DNA of 64,000 nt from Utricularia gibba (lineage: Eukaryota > Streptophyta > Magnoliopsida > Lamiales > Lentibulariaceae). Position numbers and translations under genes: made by a program. The notes under the pieces were generated by a model, which was given only the letters and a program-made list of their open reading frames with translations, had not been told where the DNA came from and did not search any database. This document shows, one piece after another, positions 46,421 through 57,095 of this stretch (the first letter of the stretch is position 1; the number at the start of each line of letters is the position of its first letter). The stretch is from NCBI GenBank assembly GCA_002189035.1, contig CM007990.1:2356001-2420000 (forward strand). Reading direction: 5' to 3'.

Positions 46421-49050
46421 CTAGGGTGTCGGACACGGTAGAATTTGGAAAAATTAAGTGTCCGACACGTCCTACATAGCTAGTACGTGAATTGGACATA
46501 CAAAAACTCATAAATTAATATAATTAATATTTTAATATATTAATTAAATTTAGTACATTAATATTAAAATATATAATTTATTAATTTTATCTTTTATTAT
46601 ATATCTAAAAACATTTTAATTAATAATAATTTACTTTGCCCTACCTCTTTATTATTCCAATCTACCCGACGGCTCACCTTTGAAATTCAAGAGATTATTT
46701 TTCTCACTTTGAGATTAATTTGCAGCCTATACTTTTGCAACTCAAGACAAGACGACGAGTTTACTACGACAAAGACTTAAGACAGTAAGTTTTTACAATC
46801 TTGTTGATTGGTAGAATGATACTTTGATTATATATTCATAATGATTATTTGTATCGACTTGACTAATGTTTATTTTAGATTCATGATACTTGAAATTCGA
46901 AAATGGAAAACACAAGTGAAAGCATTGCAAATGAAGATTTATGGCCATTATGGAATTATGTTTCAAAAGTTAGAAGGGTTGGAGAAACGATGACAATGTT
47001 GAATTTATATGTTCATATTGTGACTCGACTTATAAGGGATCATATTCTAGAGTGAAGGGACATTTGTTAGGATTAACCAGAAAAGGGATACAGGCTTGTA
47101 AAACTATAACAAGATCAGAGCATGCTAGGTTGCTTAATTTGAAAAAGGAAGCAGAGGAGAGAAAACTAAGAAATAAAGGAAAAGTTATCAGTTCATTGCA
47201 ATCAAAATGTGATAGCTCCTCTATGCATAAGGACTCCGTAGAAAAATTTGCTGGAAAAAGGAAAAAAAGTGATGGCCAACAAACACTAGACACCATTTAC
47301 AATGAAAGGGCTCGAAAAGGATTAGATCAAGAGATTAGATCAGTACACTAGACACGTCCTATGCTTTATAATCATTTACATTAAATATTTATGTATTATT
47401 TATGCAGGTTTTTTGGACTCCATGTGTTGTTCACACATTAAATTTAGTATTGAAAGATATATTTTCTCAAAAGAATAATGCCTTTGAAGAAATGATCTTG
47501 ATTAATGATGCTTTGAGAAGTGTAGTGACTATCAGAAGTTTTATTTTAAACCATTCTATGAGATTATCAATGTTTAGGAAGTACTCTTCTTTAGCACTAC
47601 TGAAAATCATAGATACTCGTTTTGCATCTCATTGTATTATGCTAGAAAGGTTCAAAAAATTGAAGATGGAGTTGACTAATTTGGTGGCTTGTTCTGAGTG
47701 ATCTTCTAATCAATCAGATAATGCTCAAATGGCTGCTATTATTAAAGCAAAAGTATTGAATGATGAGCTATGGGATTTGATGGATTTTATTTTGGCTTTC
47801 ACTGGACCTATATATTGTATGATTAGGAAGTGTGATATTGATCGACCTTCCTTACATTTGATTTATGATATCTGGAATACTTTGGTATTGAATGTGAAAT
47901 TGCTATTCATACATACAAGAAAATTCCATAACATGTGAAATGTTACTTTTGGAGTGTTTTGCATGGGATTCTATTAGCAAGAAGACAACAAAACTTGACT
48001 ACTTTGCATGCCATTGCTCATACTTTGAATCCAAGGTATGCACATTTTATTTTTATATATGTAGTTTGATTTAAATTACTTTTTTTATGTTAATATGTTT
48101 GTATAGGTGTACAACATTACAATGGCTTTGAGAACATCCAAATCAACTTCCACTTGATGTTGATGGTGAACTTCTATATTTGAGAAATCAATGGGTAGAA
48201 TTTTGTTTTCATGATGAAAATGATCGAACAATTGTGATGACAGAAATTTCAAGATATATAGGAATGTTGGGTGCATTTGAAGATCAAACAATATGCTTTG
48301 CAGATCTAAAATGGAGCCATTGGAATGGTGGATAGCTTATGGGGCAACAACACCTCATCTTCAAATCTTTGCTAAAAAGCTTCCTGAACAGGTCTCTTCA
48401 TCTTCAAGTTGTGAAAGAAATTGGAGTACATATGGTTTTATACATTCTCCAAAGCGAGGTTCTTTAGCTCTTGAATGTGCAAAAAAATTAGTATATGTGC
48501 ATACTAATCTTCGTGTGCTTTCAATAACTTCTCCTGAGTACAGTGAAGGTGAGACAAAATATTGAGATGTTGATCACGAGGTGGTTAAATCTCTTGAAGA
48601 TGAAGCTGATGCTAATGGTGAGGCAGCCAATATTAATTTGGATGAGATTGATTGAGATTTAGAAATAATTGCACTTGATGATATGTCGCAATCTGAATTT
48701 GATGATGTTAATTAGTTATACTAAGTTAATTCAATATTTTTTTTAAGTTAACTTATCATATATGCTAATATTAGAAAAAATTACTTGATTATAAAAACTA
48801 ACCTTTGATTTTATTTTCTACAAACTCTTTGTATCTTATTATATGTCATTTTTACTTTAATATGCTTATTGCCTAATATTTACTAATTGCTATTTTTTAT
48901 TTTCAATGATATAATTAAAAAATTGATTATATAATAATAATAATAATAATATTTAACGTATCTTAAAATAGGATACTTTATAATTCAACGTATTCTATAT
49001 CCCGTATCCACGTACTAACGTATCTACATGTAACGTACTCAACACCCTAG
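46421..49050 (+). mobile_element. hAT DNA transposon, 2630 bp, 8-bp TSD TTTTCTAC
   Basis: The element starts CTAGGGTGT and ends ACACCCTAG, a 9-bp perfect terminal inverted repeat with partial similarity beyond it. Perfect 8-bp direct repeats TTTTCTAC flank it at 46413-46420 and 49051-49058; an 8-bp duplication is characteristic of hAT elements. Inside is a decayed hAT transposase. The 5' end carries two near-identical 11-bp palindromic motifs (46426-46436 and 46458-46468) that could be transposase-binding sites. An ATA microsatellite lies at about 48930-48950. Confidence 0.95.
46903..48715 (+). pseudogene. hAT transposase with BED zinc finger
   Basis: An N-terminal frame from ATG 46903 gives MENTSESIANEDLWPLWNYV. 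A single-base frame change near 46990 separates it from the BED zinc finger (FICSYCDSTYKGSYSRVKGH, about 47010-47070). The transposase core follows from about 47408: FWTPCVVHTLNLVLKDIF, SFILNHS, and DTRFASHCIMLERFKKLK at about 47610-47663. The C-terminal dimerisation region is at 48293-48565 (PLEWWIAYGATTPHLQIFAK, SSSSCERNWSTYGFIHSPKR, then LVYVHTNLRV). An acidic tail ends near 48714. Stops at 47351, 47701 and 47938 and several frame changes disable it; a possible intron lies at about 47352-47407. The role would be excision and reinsertion of the element. Confidence 0.9.
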
Positions 49051-49058
49051 TTTTCTAC

Positions 49059-50439
49059 ATTTTTTAAATGGGATTTTCAAGTCAATTTCCTTTGGTATTT
49101 CGCTGGTTTTAACCACTTATTACATTTTATCTCAATTCTTTTGTGTTTCTATTTTTGTATAATCTTTGCACATTGTTGAATTGTCAAACCCTTTTATCCC
49201 ACGTTTGTACGATGAAAGCATTGACGTCAATGCCATGTAAATGGAGGATGAATGTGCTAGAGATGCTGGAGGAGCTACTTCAACCTCCAACAATTGCAAT
49301 TCATCTTTATTAGACTCGCATGAACATTTCGTGCATGACATGAAGAAAAATAAGGTAATTTCAAAATATTATTCAATTTTGTATATCTATGATGAATTAG
49401 TTCTACTATCAATGTTTTATGTGATATTAAGAATAAACACCATGATCGAGTTAATTTAAAACTTAGACAGTCAAAAATGCATATTATCAGTAACAATATT
49501 AGTTCCAAATTTACATTTGATTCAAATAGTAATCAAGTTGATTATGTGTTTGCTTTACTTTCTAGTGAAAAATCTTTTTCACAAGTTGATTACATTTGAT
49601 TAATTGATTCTACTTGTATTGTTTCATAACGCGTATACGATTCGAGTCAAGGGTTTACCCATGGTGGGTTTGACTCGATGAGTCAAGTGGCTCACATTTG
49701 ACTCATCTAAGTGAACTTGAACTCGTTTTATGCTTTTATGTTTTCTTAGCACTTCCAACACTTTCTATACTCTTTGACCTTGTAACTCGTGAACTCTATT
49801 TACTGTTATTTTGTTTCATATGCACATAGAATCTAAATTTTGACAACCCTATTTTTAGAAAATGTAAAGAGCTTCGAACAATGACAACCATTCCATGATT
49901 TGTGTAAAAGAATAGATTTATAAATTTTCTTTGATGCATTGGAATTGCTAAACTACAACATTTTGCAGGTTTTTAACATTCATCAAGGCCATTCACTATG
50001 AATCATGATCTGACACATAAGAGAGGTATTAGCAAAGGCTGGTGTGGTAGTAAACAATTCCAAATATCGATGAATAGGGGGGTCATCAGAGAGGTGCTTG
50101 AGTCAAATCAACCAAACATACCAATCAATCCCATCTTTGTAAAGCGTTTAGTAGATGAGAAGTGTGGATGAGGCACTTGAGCTCGAGGTAAGTTCACTAA
50201 AGATACCATGTCAACCTCATTCGAATCACCCCCACCTATACCACTACGAATGCATAAAGCATCGATTGGCATTCCAAGAGAGGAACTATATAACCATTTC
50301 CTTAATTTACTATGTGTCTTTGTTCAAGAACACCCATCCAATCTTAGTTTGGATTTCGAAGAGATACATTGCACTTCCAATCAAGGCTACAAAAAGAAGA
50401 AGAATATAACATGAAGAGCATGAGATTGAATTAGTAATC
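49059..50439. other. Intergenic DNA, no gene recognised
   Basis: The sequence at 49630-49720 contains the phrase 'tttgactcgatgagtcaag' and related words that echo those left of the hAT element, so the hAT probably landed in an older repeat. Short open frames at 49132-49508 and 50155-50414 have no recognisable motif. Confidence 0.45.
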
Positions 50440-51625
50440 TGATAACACATATTTTTGAATGTTTTAAGGTAGTAAAATGATTAATATTTTATTATAAAAC
50501 TCGAATTATATTGTGTGTTTCTGTATTTTTGTGATTATCAGCATAATATGCGTCTTTTATTCTTAATTGGGACTAAATGATTTAGTCTCAACATTAGTTC
50601 TAATCATTTTCTTGAGCAATACAACACGTTTTAACAGCCTAAATCCCAAAGAGTCGAAAAGTGAACAGTGAAGGTATCATGGAAAGGGGACAAAAGTTGA
50701 AAGAAGCACATCAAATGCCAATGTTGAAGAAAAAAAATAGATTTTCGGAATAATGAAGAAAGAGAAGACTATCCCTCATTGGAGAATACGCGACACAAAA
50801 TTCTGGGGGGAGGAGAGTCTAGAGGAAAAACTCACAAGATGAACAAAAAAGATGAACCAAAAACGAAACTCACTTTTGAAGACTTCTTTGGCTATGAAGG
50901 ACATTATTCATAGCTTAGAATAGTCTTGGCTTTCTCATGCAACTATTTACGATTCAAATTTTTGCTTATTTTGTTATTTCCTTTTTTGCTGTCACGTGAT
51001 GAAACGAAGATGGTTTTCCTGTTATGCAATGAAAGTATTTTTGTTTCCCTTAGTATGAATAGCTAGACATTTAAAGGTGTCTTGGGACAAAGGGAGATGA
51101 GCATGCATATTGTTCATTAAACCATATTACCATTTAATCATTCTACTTCCTTAACATACCAGGATAGATTCAAAATGGGGAGATAGTAAATTTCATCATA
51201 AATAATCCTAATTAGAGATAAACTAAAAATTAGGGAAAAATACGGATTTAGGTAGACTTGAACCTTTGCTTATTAGATGAATTATTTTAGGTTTGGATGG
51301 TATAGTTGTAGTGATTAGCATGCTATCTCTAAGTGTCTCAAGGCATCACCTTCTTTTATTTTATATAAACATCTACTTTTACTCATTTATTATCTTTCTA
51401 TACATTATCGTCAAACTACTTTAATCTTAGCTTATACTAAATCTTTTAACCATGAAAAAATCTGAATACATTAACTTTCATATAGTAAACATCTAGCTCT
51501 TTGTATTTGACCTTAGTTTATTATGCTCATATTTTTCATATAATTGATTGTGAATTATATTATAAATTTTATTTGATAAAAAAAATCTTACAATTTAACG
51601 ACGTTGCAATATTTTTCATTTATCA
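50440..51625 (+). mobile_element. Solo LTR, family beta, 1186 bp, TSD TAATC
   Basis: It begins TGATAACACA at 50440 and ends TTTATCA at 51625, with perfect direct repeats TAATC at 50435-50439 and 51626-51630. It aligns with the truncated copy at 33103-33986. A central block ('tatgaatagctagac... aattagagataaacta') is related to the alpha family, so alpha and beta are sister LTR families. No internal region is present. Confidence 0.95.
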
Positions 51626-51630
51626 TAATC

Positions 51631-54364
51631 CATTCAAGTAGGGATAATCTTAATTCATCACTACAAGATTTATATTTTTTATCTAATTAACTAAATGAAT
51701 TTATTGTTTTTTATAGGAAATAATATCTAAATTTATTTAATAATATGGTAATTAACATAAAACATTTATGTTTATATGGACAAAATCTATTATGATATTA
51801 TATGATAACAAAGTTTAATATTTTACTACAAAATATAGCTATTATATTTTAACTATTATAAAAATTTAGAACAAATTAAATCATGTGATATTATGAAATC
51901 ATAAACAAATATAAATAAATTTACAAACTAACAATAATAAACAAAGAAAAATAATATTGCAATTTTACTACAAAAAAAAATATTTTTTAAGAATAAATGG
52001 TCATGCCAACAAATTATTAAAATGAGAGTATCATAGTAAATTTCAGTTTAATTTATGAAAAATGAATTAATACTTTAAAATTAATAGAATTAATTTAAGA
52101 GCATGGAGATTCACAATAACAAAATTCTGAAAAAACCAAATTAATTTTTATTTTATTATTTCATTTCATTTAGATTGACTCACATACCATAAATTTTATT
52201 CTTGTATTTTGTTACATAATATAAAAATATTATTTAAGTTGATTTGAAATCATTATTTATACCACTAATCACTACTTAAACACGGTTTACATTAAAATAT
52301 AAATTATCTCAACATATCAACAAAAAAAACCCATTTAAAAACTTATTTTAAACAAGTAAATATATTATTATTTTTCAATAATTAAACCAACCCGTTTTTA
52401 TAATTAATAATCATTTTTAATAATTTTAATATTAATAATATAGATTTCATAAAACAAAAATAATTGTTAAAAACATAAAAATATATTCAACAAAACCATT
52501 TTACTGAAAATCATTATTAAAAATACTAATTATAATATTTATAATATAATATCTATATATACATATAAATTAAAGTATGGATAATTTTCTAAATTTAAAA
52601 ACACATATTACACATAGAGGGTAATTTTCTAAACCCCATCTGGTGCGGTGGTTTGTTTTCAAAATAACTCCATGATCCTTACTGTGGACACAAACAAACA
52701 AAAAAATAAACCGCGTCAATAATTAATTAATTAATTAATTAATTCCAGTGTTATCCATCTAATCTCGCAGGAGGTGGCACCAGAGCTTGATTTATGCCCA
52801 CACGGCAAGTCAGCGTGGCATATTAATCATCGTCATTATTGTTTATTATGGTATTGATTACTTGCGTATAAACCATTGTGGCATATTTATGGGTAATATT
52901 TTAAAATTGTAATGCTATCAATGTATAAGCCATTGTCGTATATTTGGAAATTATGCGTTTATAATTGTCCAATTTATTTATTAATTCAGCATTCAAATTC
53001 GATAAATAATTTTAAAATTTATTCCTTTAAAAATTTATTATTATTTAATTTATGAATGAATTAGTCATAAATAGTATTTCAAAGGCAATTATACATTTCA
53101 TTAATTTTAGATTCGGATGTAATTAAGTTAACTGTATTTATAACATACAATCCAACATATATTTAAAATTATTTACAATAAATTTACCTCTCCTTTCCAA
53201 TTACCGGCCAATGACCCATTAAGATGCGAAGATATATTTGAGGCAGCCTTTGTTTGAAATAGGCATGAAGAATTTGTAAGCTAAGCATGAGATTGTGATG
53301 ATGATGATGACATACTTTTGGAGTTTAGTTTTCCCTCCCACTTCAAAGGCAGAGGGGAGGTGGTAGTACCATTGCCGCAGCATACATCGGATCTTACGGC
53401 ACAAGAGTCAATGGAGAAGAAGTCATAGGTGCTGGAAATTTGATACTGTAGAAGAGATGTATAATCCCATATTCATAATTGAAATTCATTTCAACTAATT
53501 TATGTAATATGACACATTTTTAGCTTTGATTAGTTTGAAAATGAGTTGAGTTTGGTCTACATATAAGATTTAATTTATTAGATTAGATTGGATTTTCGAA
53601 AATCAATTGAAACCCAATTCTATCCCCAAAGCCTCTAGTAGTTGCATGTGGATAGGTGAACCCATTGATCGTTTTTGGTTCAAATCGATTAGGTTTAGAT
53701 ATTTATATAGTCAACATGTTCAATTGATTTATGAATGTCGAAATTTTGTTTTCGATAGGTCTCTTAAATTCTAAAATATGAAGAAATCTTTTAAAACAAT
53801 GTGTATGCGTACTTAAAATTTTGATCGTTTTCTTGTTTTGATGTTTGATTTTCAAGAATAGTTGCAATGAATAAGATAACTCCAATTCCAAAACCTACAC
53901 ATGGGTGGGTTAATATGTATGGGGTAATCTAATCTAGTCTCGAGGTTAGTTAAGAAGACATTCTGAATCACACGCCACCCCACCCCCCGACATCACCATC
54001 ACTGGACCAATCCATCCAATCACACTCCAACAACATTTAATTGCACACAACCTGCCGGAGCCATTTCACGCCTCTCGGGTTTCTGTGTGCAGATCGGAAA
54101 CTCCATTCCATTTCATTCAACACAAATAATGTTTTCCATGAGTACAAGCAGCAGAAAGAGGCGACACAGAAAGAAGAATAACCGGGCCGGCAAAGTAGCA
54201 TGCACAGGATCATTGTCTTATCTTGCGCCTGCCTCCCTGCTACACTAGACGGACATCAACACCCACACACACACAATTCGTACATACATCATCGACTAAT
54301 CATAGTAGAAAACACCAAGATAATCCATAATTCACATATCGCAGATCAATCAGATTCCTCCCTT
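51631..54364. other. AT-rich intergenic DNA, no gene recognised
   Basis: Positions 51640-52640 are extremely AT-rich with many A and T runs. An (AATT)n microsatellite lies at about 52718-52744. A GC-richer segment at 52745-52830 and another at 53960-54240 interrupt it. The second of these lies downstream of the small gene on the minus strand and probably holds its 3' untranslated region. Open frames at 53219-53404 and 53703-53891 have no recognisable motif. Confidence 0.5.
52718..52744 (+). repeat. (AATT)n microsatellite
   Basis: Tandem AATT units, six or more, in AT-rich intergenic DNA. Confidence 0.85.
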
Positions 54365-54835
54365 TCATTTCGTTTCCACGGTGGCTTCAGGGGCTGGAGC
54401 TGCTTCGGTGGGTTCCGGGGCCGGAGCCGGAGCCGGAGCTGGGACCTTGGGCTTTTTGGCGAATACCTTCTTGGCCTTGATGATCGATTGCTTCAAGGCA
54501 GCGATGATATTTTTAGCTTGCTTCGAAGGCTTGGATGTCTTCACTTCCTCAACAACCTTGACTTCCTCAGCCTTGGCTTCTTCGACAGCAACTTCAGTCT
54601 TCTCCGCAACCGGTGCCTCAGATTTGGGCTCCTCCACAACGGCTGCAGCAACCTCCTTTGCTATCTCAGCCACAGCAACAGACTCTACTTCAGTTTTCTT
54701 GACCTCGGATTCCTAATACACAAACCAACGGAGTCAGCAAACAAGTTTTGAAGGGGGAAACAGTAAGAAAACACACCCACGCCCACATAAGATTTAAGGG
54801 CAAAGGAGCAATGGAGATAGCACCTCATTCGCCAT
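54365..54835 (-). CDS. Small Ala/Glu/Lys-rich protein of unknown function (two exons, 119 aa)
   Basis: Exon 1 (54835-54824) encodes only MANE and ends at a GT donor. Exon 2 (54712-54365) opens after an AG and gives 115 codons and a stop, so the protein has 119 residues. The sequence is rich in Ala, Glu, Val and Lys. Acidic blocks (VAVEEAKAEEVKVVEEVK, residues about 50-67) are followed by a basic stretch (KPSKQAKNIIAALKQSIIKA, then KKVFAKKP, about 71-98) and a Pro-Ala tail (PAPAPAPAPEP). There is no signal peptide or membrane segment. The charge switch and codon-like regularity support a real gene, and a C-rich leader and GC-richer neighbourhood fit a transcription unit. I know no function for it. 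An overlapping plus-strand frame (54200-54751) is an antisense shadow of this Ala-rich sequence. Confidence 0.7.
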
Positions 54836-55737
54836 AGATGCACAGAGGAGGATGTTGCTGTTGCCCAAAGAGAATGAAAGTCGGGAATCTTTGGAGAGGG
54901 AAAAGCAAGTGGGAGGCGTGAGAGAATGAATATGAATATTGATAAAATGTGCCAGAAAGAAATACAGCAAAGGAATGGAATGGGGGGGTCTCAACTCTCA
55001 GCGCAGCTCACAGATTTGAAAAAATAGAAAGAAAAAGAAAAAAAAAAGATATCATTTTCTAGGAGAGAACAGCGGGGCTGGGCAGGGACTCTCCTCCCCC
55101 TTGGGCGATGCCAATGTTACTTTCACATGATCGATGATCTGTCACAAGACCCACCATCCAACCAAATGACAAAACACACAGAAACTTCACATTTGTGTAA
55201 GAAAATATGCTATACATGTTGCAGGAATTGTACCAAGAGAAACAGGAAAGCAAGAAATCACACACAACAACTCCACTCCCTACAAGAGTAGGGAATTTGT
55301 TAGCTGACTGCAACAAGTCCCAATTTTTTGAGTAACACTGGCATAAGATTATAAAAGTCTATTCAGGAGATTACACACTAAATTTTGGCCAAATTAAGTT
55401 AAGAAAAAATATACTGCCAGGACTGATACTAATCTAACAACCTTGGATTGAAACCCAATTTTATAAAGTTTTGATTAACATGACCATGATCAAATTATTC
55501 ATTGCGGCGCACCAACCTACTCGACCCACAGGCCTTCTATTTTTTAAATAATTATTTTTATAAAATTATTAATTTGCAATTTAAATATGACTGTTAATTA
55601 AATAATTAACACAAACTAAATTTAAAATTATAATGTGACTTTATCAGCTCTCATTATTTATCTAAAAAATAATATAATATATTCAAAATGAATTAAAAAT
55701 CATTCAAAAATAAAAATAAAAATAATATTTAAAAGCA
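54836..55737. other. Upstream region of the small gene
   Basis: It should hold the leader and promoter of the minus-strand gene. No clear TATA box was identified. From 55540 the sequence turns AT-rich. The open frame at 55059-55316 (minus) has no recognisable motif. Confidence 0.45.
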
Positions 55738-56310
55738 TGAAAAATGATTTTGTATCATTCTAAAATATGTTTTTTTCATCAATTTTTAAAATAATTTTTA
55801 CCTACTTTATGTTCTATTTTTTATTATTTTTTTATTAATTTTATATCTTATATAGTAATTTAATCTTAAAAGAAAGAAAATGTATGTTATGATTTTTAAG
55901 ATATTTTCAGATCAAATTAATAAAAAAATCAACACCAAATAATTTATGGGTTCCAAATTGCACAAATTTGAATCCAAAAGGAGTTATATAAATGAAGATT
56001 TGATCTAAGATTTCAAATTTACATAAATAATTGAAAATAATCTTAAAAAAATTGGATATAATATTTTATTCAAACTTATTATACAAATCTAATAACACAT
56101 TTAATTTTTTCTTTTATAAATACCTTATTTTCTCCATAATTAGAAACATCTTTTGACTAATTTTCTTTTTTACTTTTCATATTTTTCATATTTTTCATGT
56201 TTATTGATATGTTTTAGTCAATCATGAAAATTTAGTACAAACTTTTTGCATTTACAACTAAAGATCTATGATGAAATCTTAATATTTATTATTATGAAAA
56301 TTTAGCACAA
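55738..56310 (+). repeat. Degenerate truncated LTR, family gamma
   Basis: The order of words follows the first half of the gamma LTR: 'tgaaaaatgattttgtatcattc' at the start, 'tttttattaattttatatc', 'tttttaagatattttcagatcaaatt', 'tttataaataccttattttctcc' and 'aaagatctatgatgaaatc'. It lacks the second half and has many A/T substitutions. It is similar in extent and decay to the copy at 923-1510. Confidence 0.65.
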
Positions 56311-57095
56311 AATTTATTAAACTTCAAATTCGACCGATGATTAAATTTGATATCTTTTTAAAATTCTACAATCTCAAGTAACTTATACATAAATGTGACT
56401 CATTGATATTTTAATTAACAGAATTTTTAATTAAATTCTAAAAATGTATATTTAAGTTGACATAAATTATGTTGTAAATGAAATTGGTGATTTATATTAT
56501 GTAAAATATAATTCCATATAACATAGAAAAAAATAGTATTATTTGATAAACATTATAATAAAATAGTAATATTTTACAAATAGGATTATTTGATGAATAA
56601 GTTTTTTGGAGGAGGCTATTTTGCTAAAAATCTCCTCAAAAGTTTAGTTTTTGCCGCGCTCTCGCGTTCCGAACCAAAGGTTCGAATCTCACCTCCCGTT
56701 CAAGCTCAGGCTCGGTCCCGAACCTGTCTGACAGGGCGATAATCACGACCCTTCCTCAAACACTCCCTGCATTCTCACCCGTCGATCGTCTTTCGCAGCC
56801 CAAATTATACCACAAATTGATAGGAAAATTGAGTCAGCCGACTTCTCCGCCTCGTGTCTCTGCCTCCGTTCACTCGGTTCACTCCTCTTGTTTCCGATTG
56901 CAGCCGTAGCTCCGGAAAATTCCACTTCTTTCGAGGTTATTCTTCGCTTCTCTCTCTCTCTCTCGAGCTCTGGCTCTTGCATCTCAGCATGCTCTTTTGC
57001 TTGGCAAGTTTCTCCTGAGGGTTTTTGGGGGCAATTTTTCTTTTGCGGGGATGCTTCTGTTTTGATTAAAGCTTTACATTTGAAGGTTTGTGAGC
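56311..57095 (+). other. Promoter and leader region of the NEAP gene
   Basis: Positions 56311-56640 are AT-rich. From 56650 the sequence is GC-richer and includes 'ggttcgaatctcacc' at about 56689-56703, which resembles the B box of tRNA-derived SINEs. A CT repeat (about 56950-56965), often found in plant leaders, lies about 130 bp upstream of the start codon. No TATA box stands out. A long minus-strand frame here (56743-57192) is antisense to the leader. Confidence 0.5.

Noticed and set aside
54200-54751. 183-codon plus-strand frame
   Set aside because: It is antisense to the small spliced gene. Reverse reading of an Ala/Glu/Lys-rich sequence tends to be stop-free, and it has no motif of its own.
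56680-56705. A tRNA gene
   Set aside because: Only a B-box-like sequence is present. I could not find an A box at the right distance or a cloverleaf.
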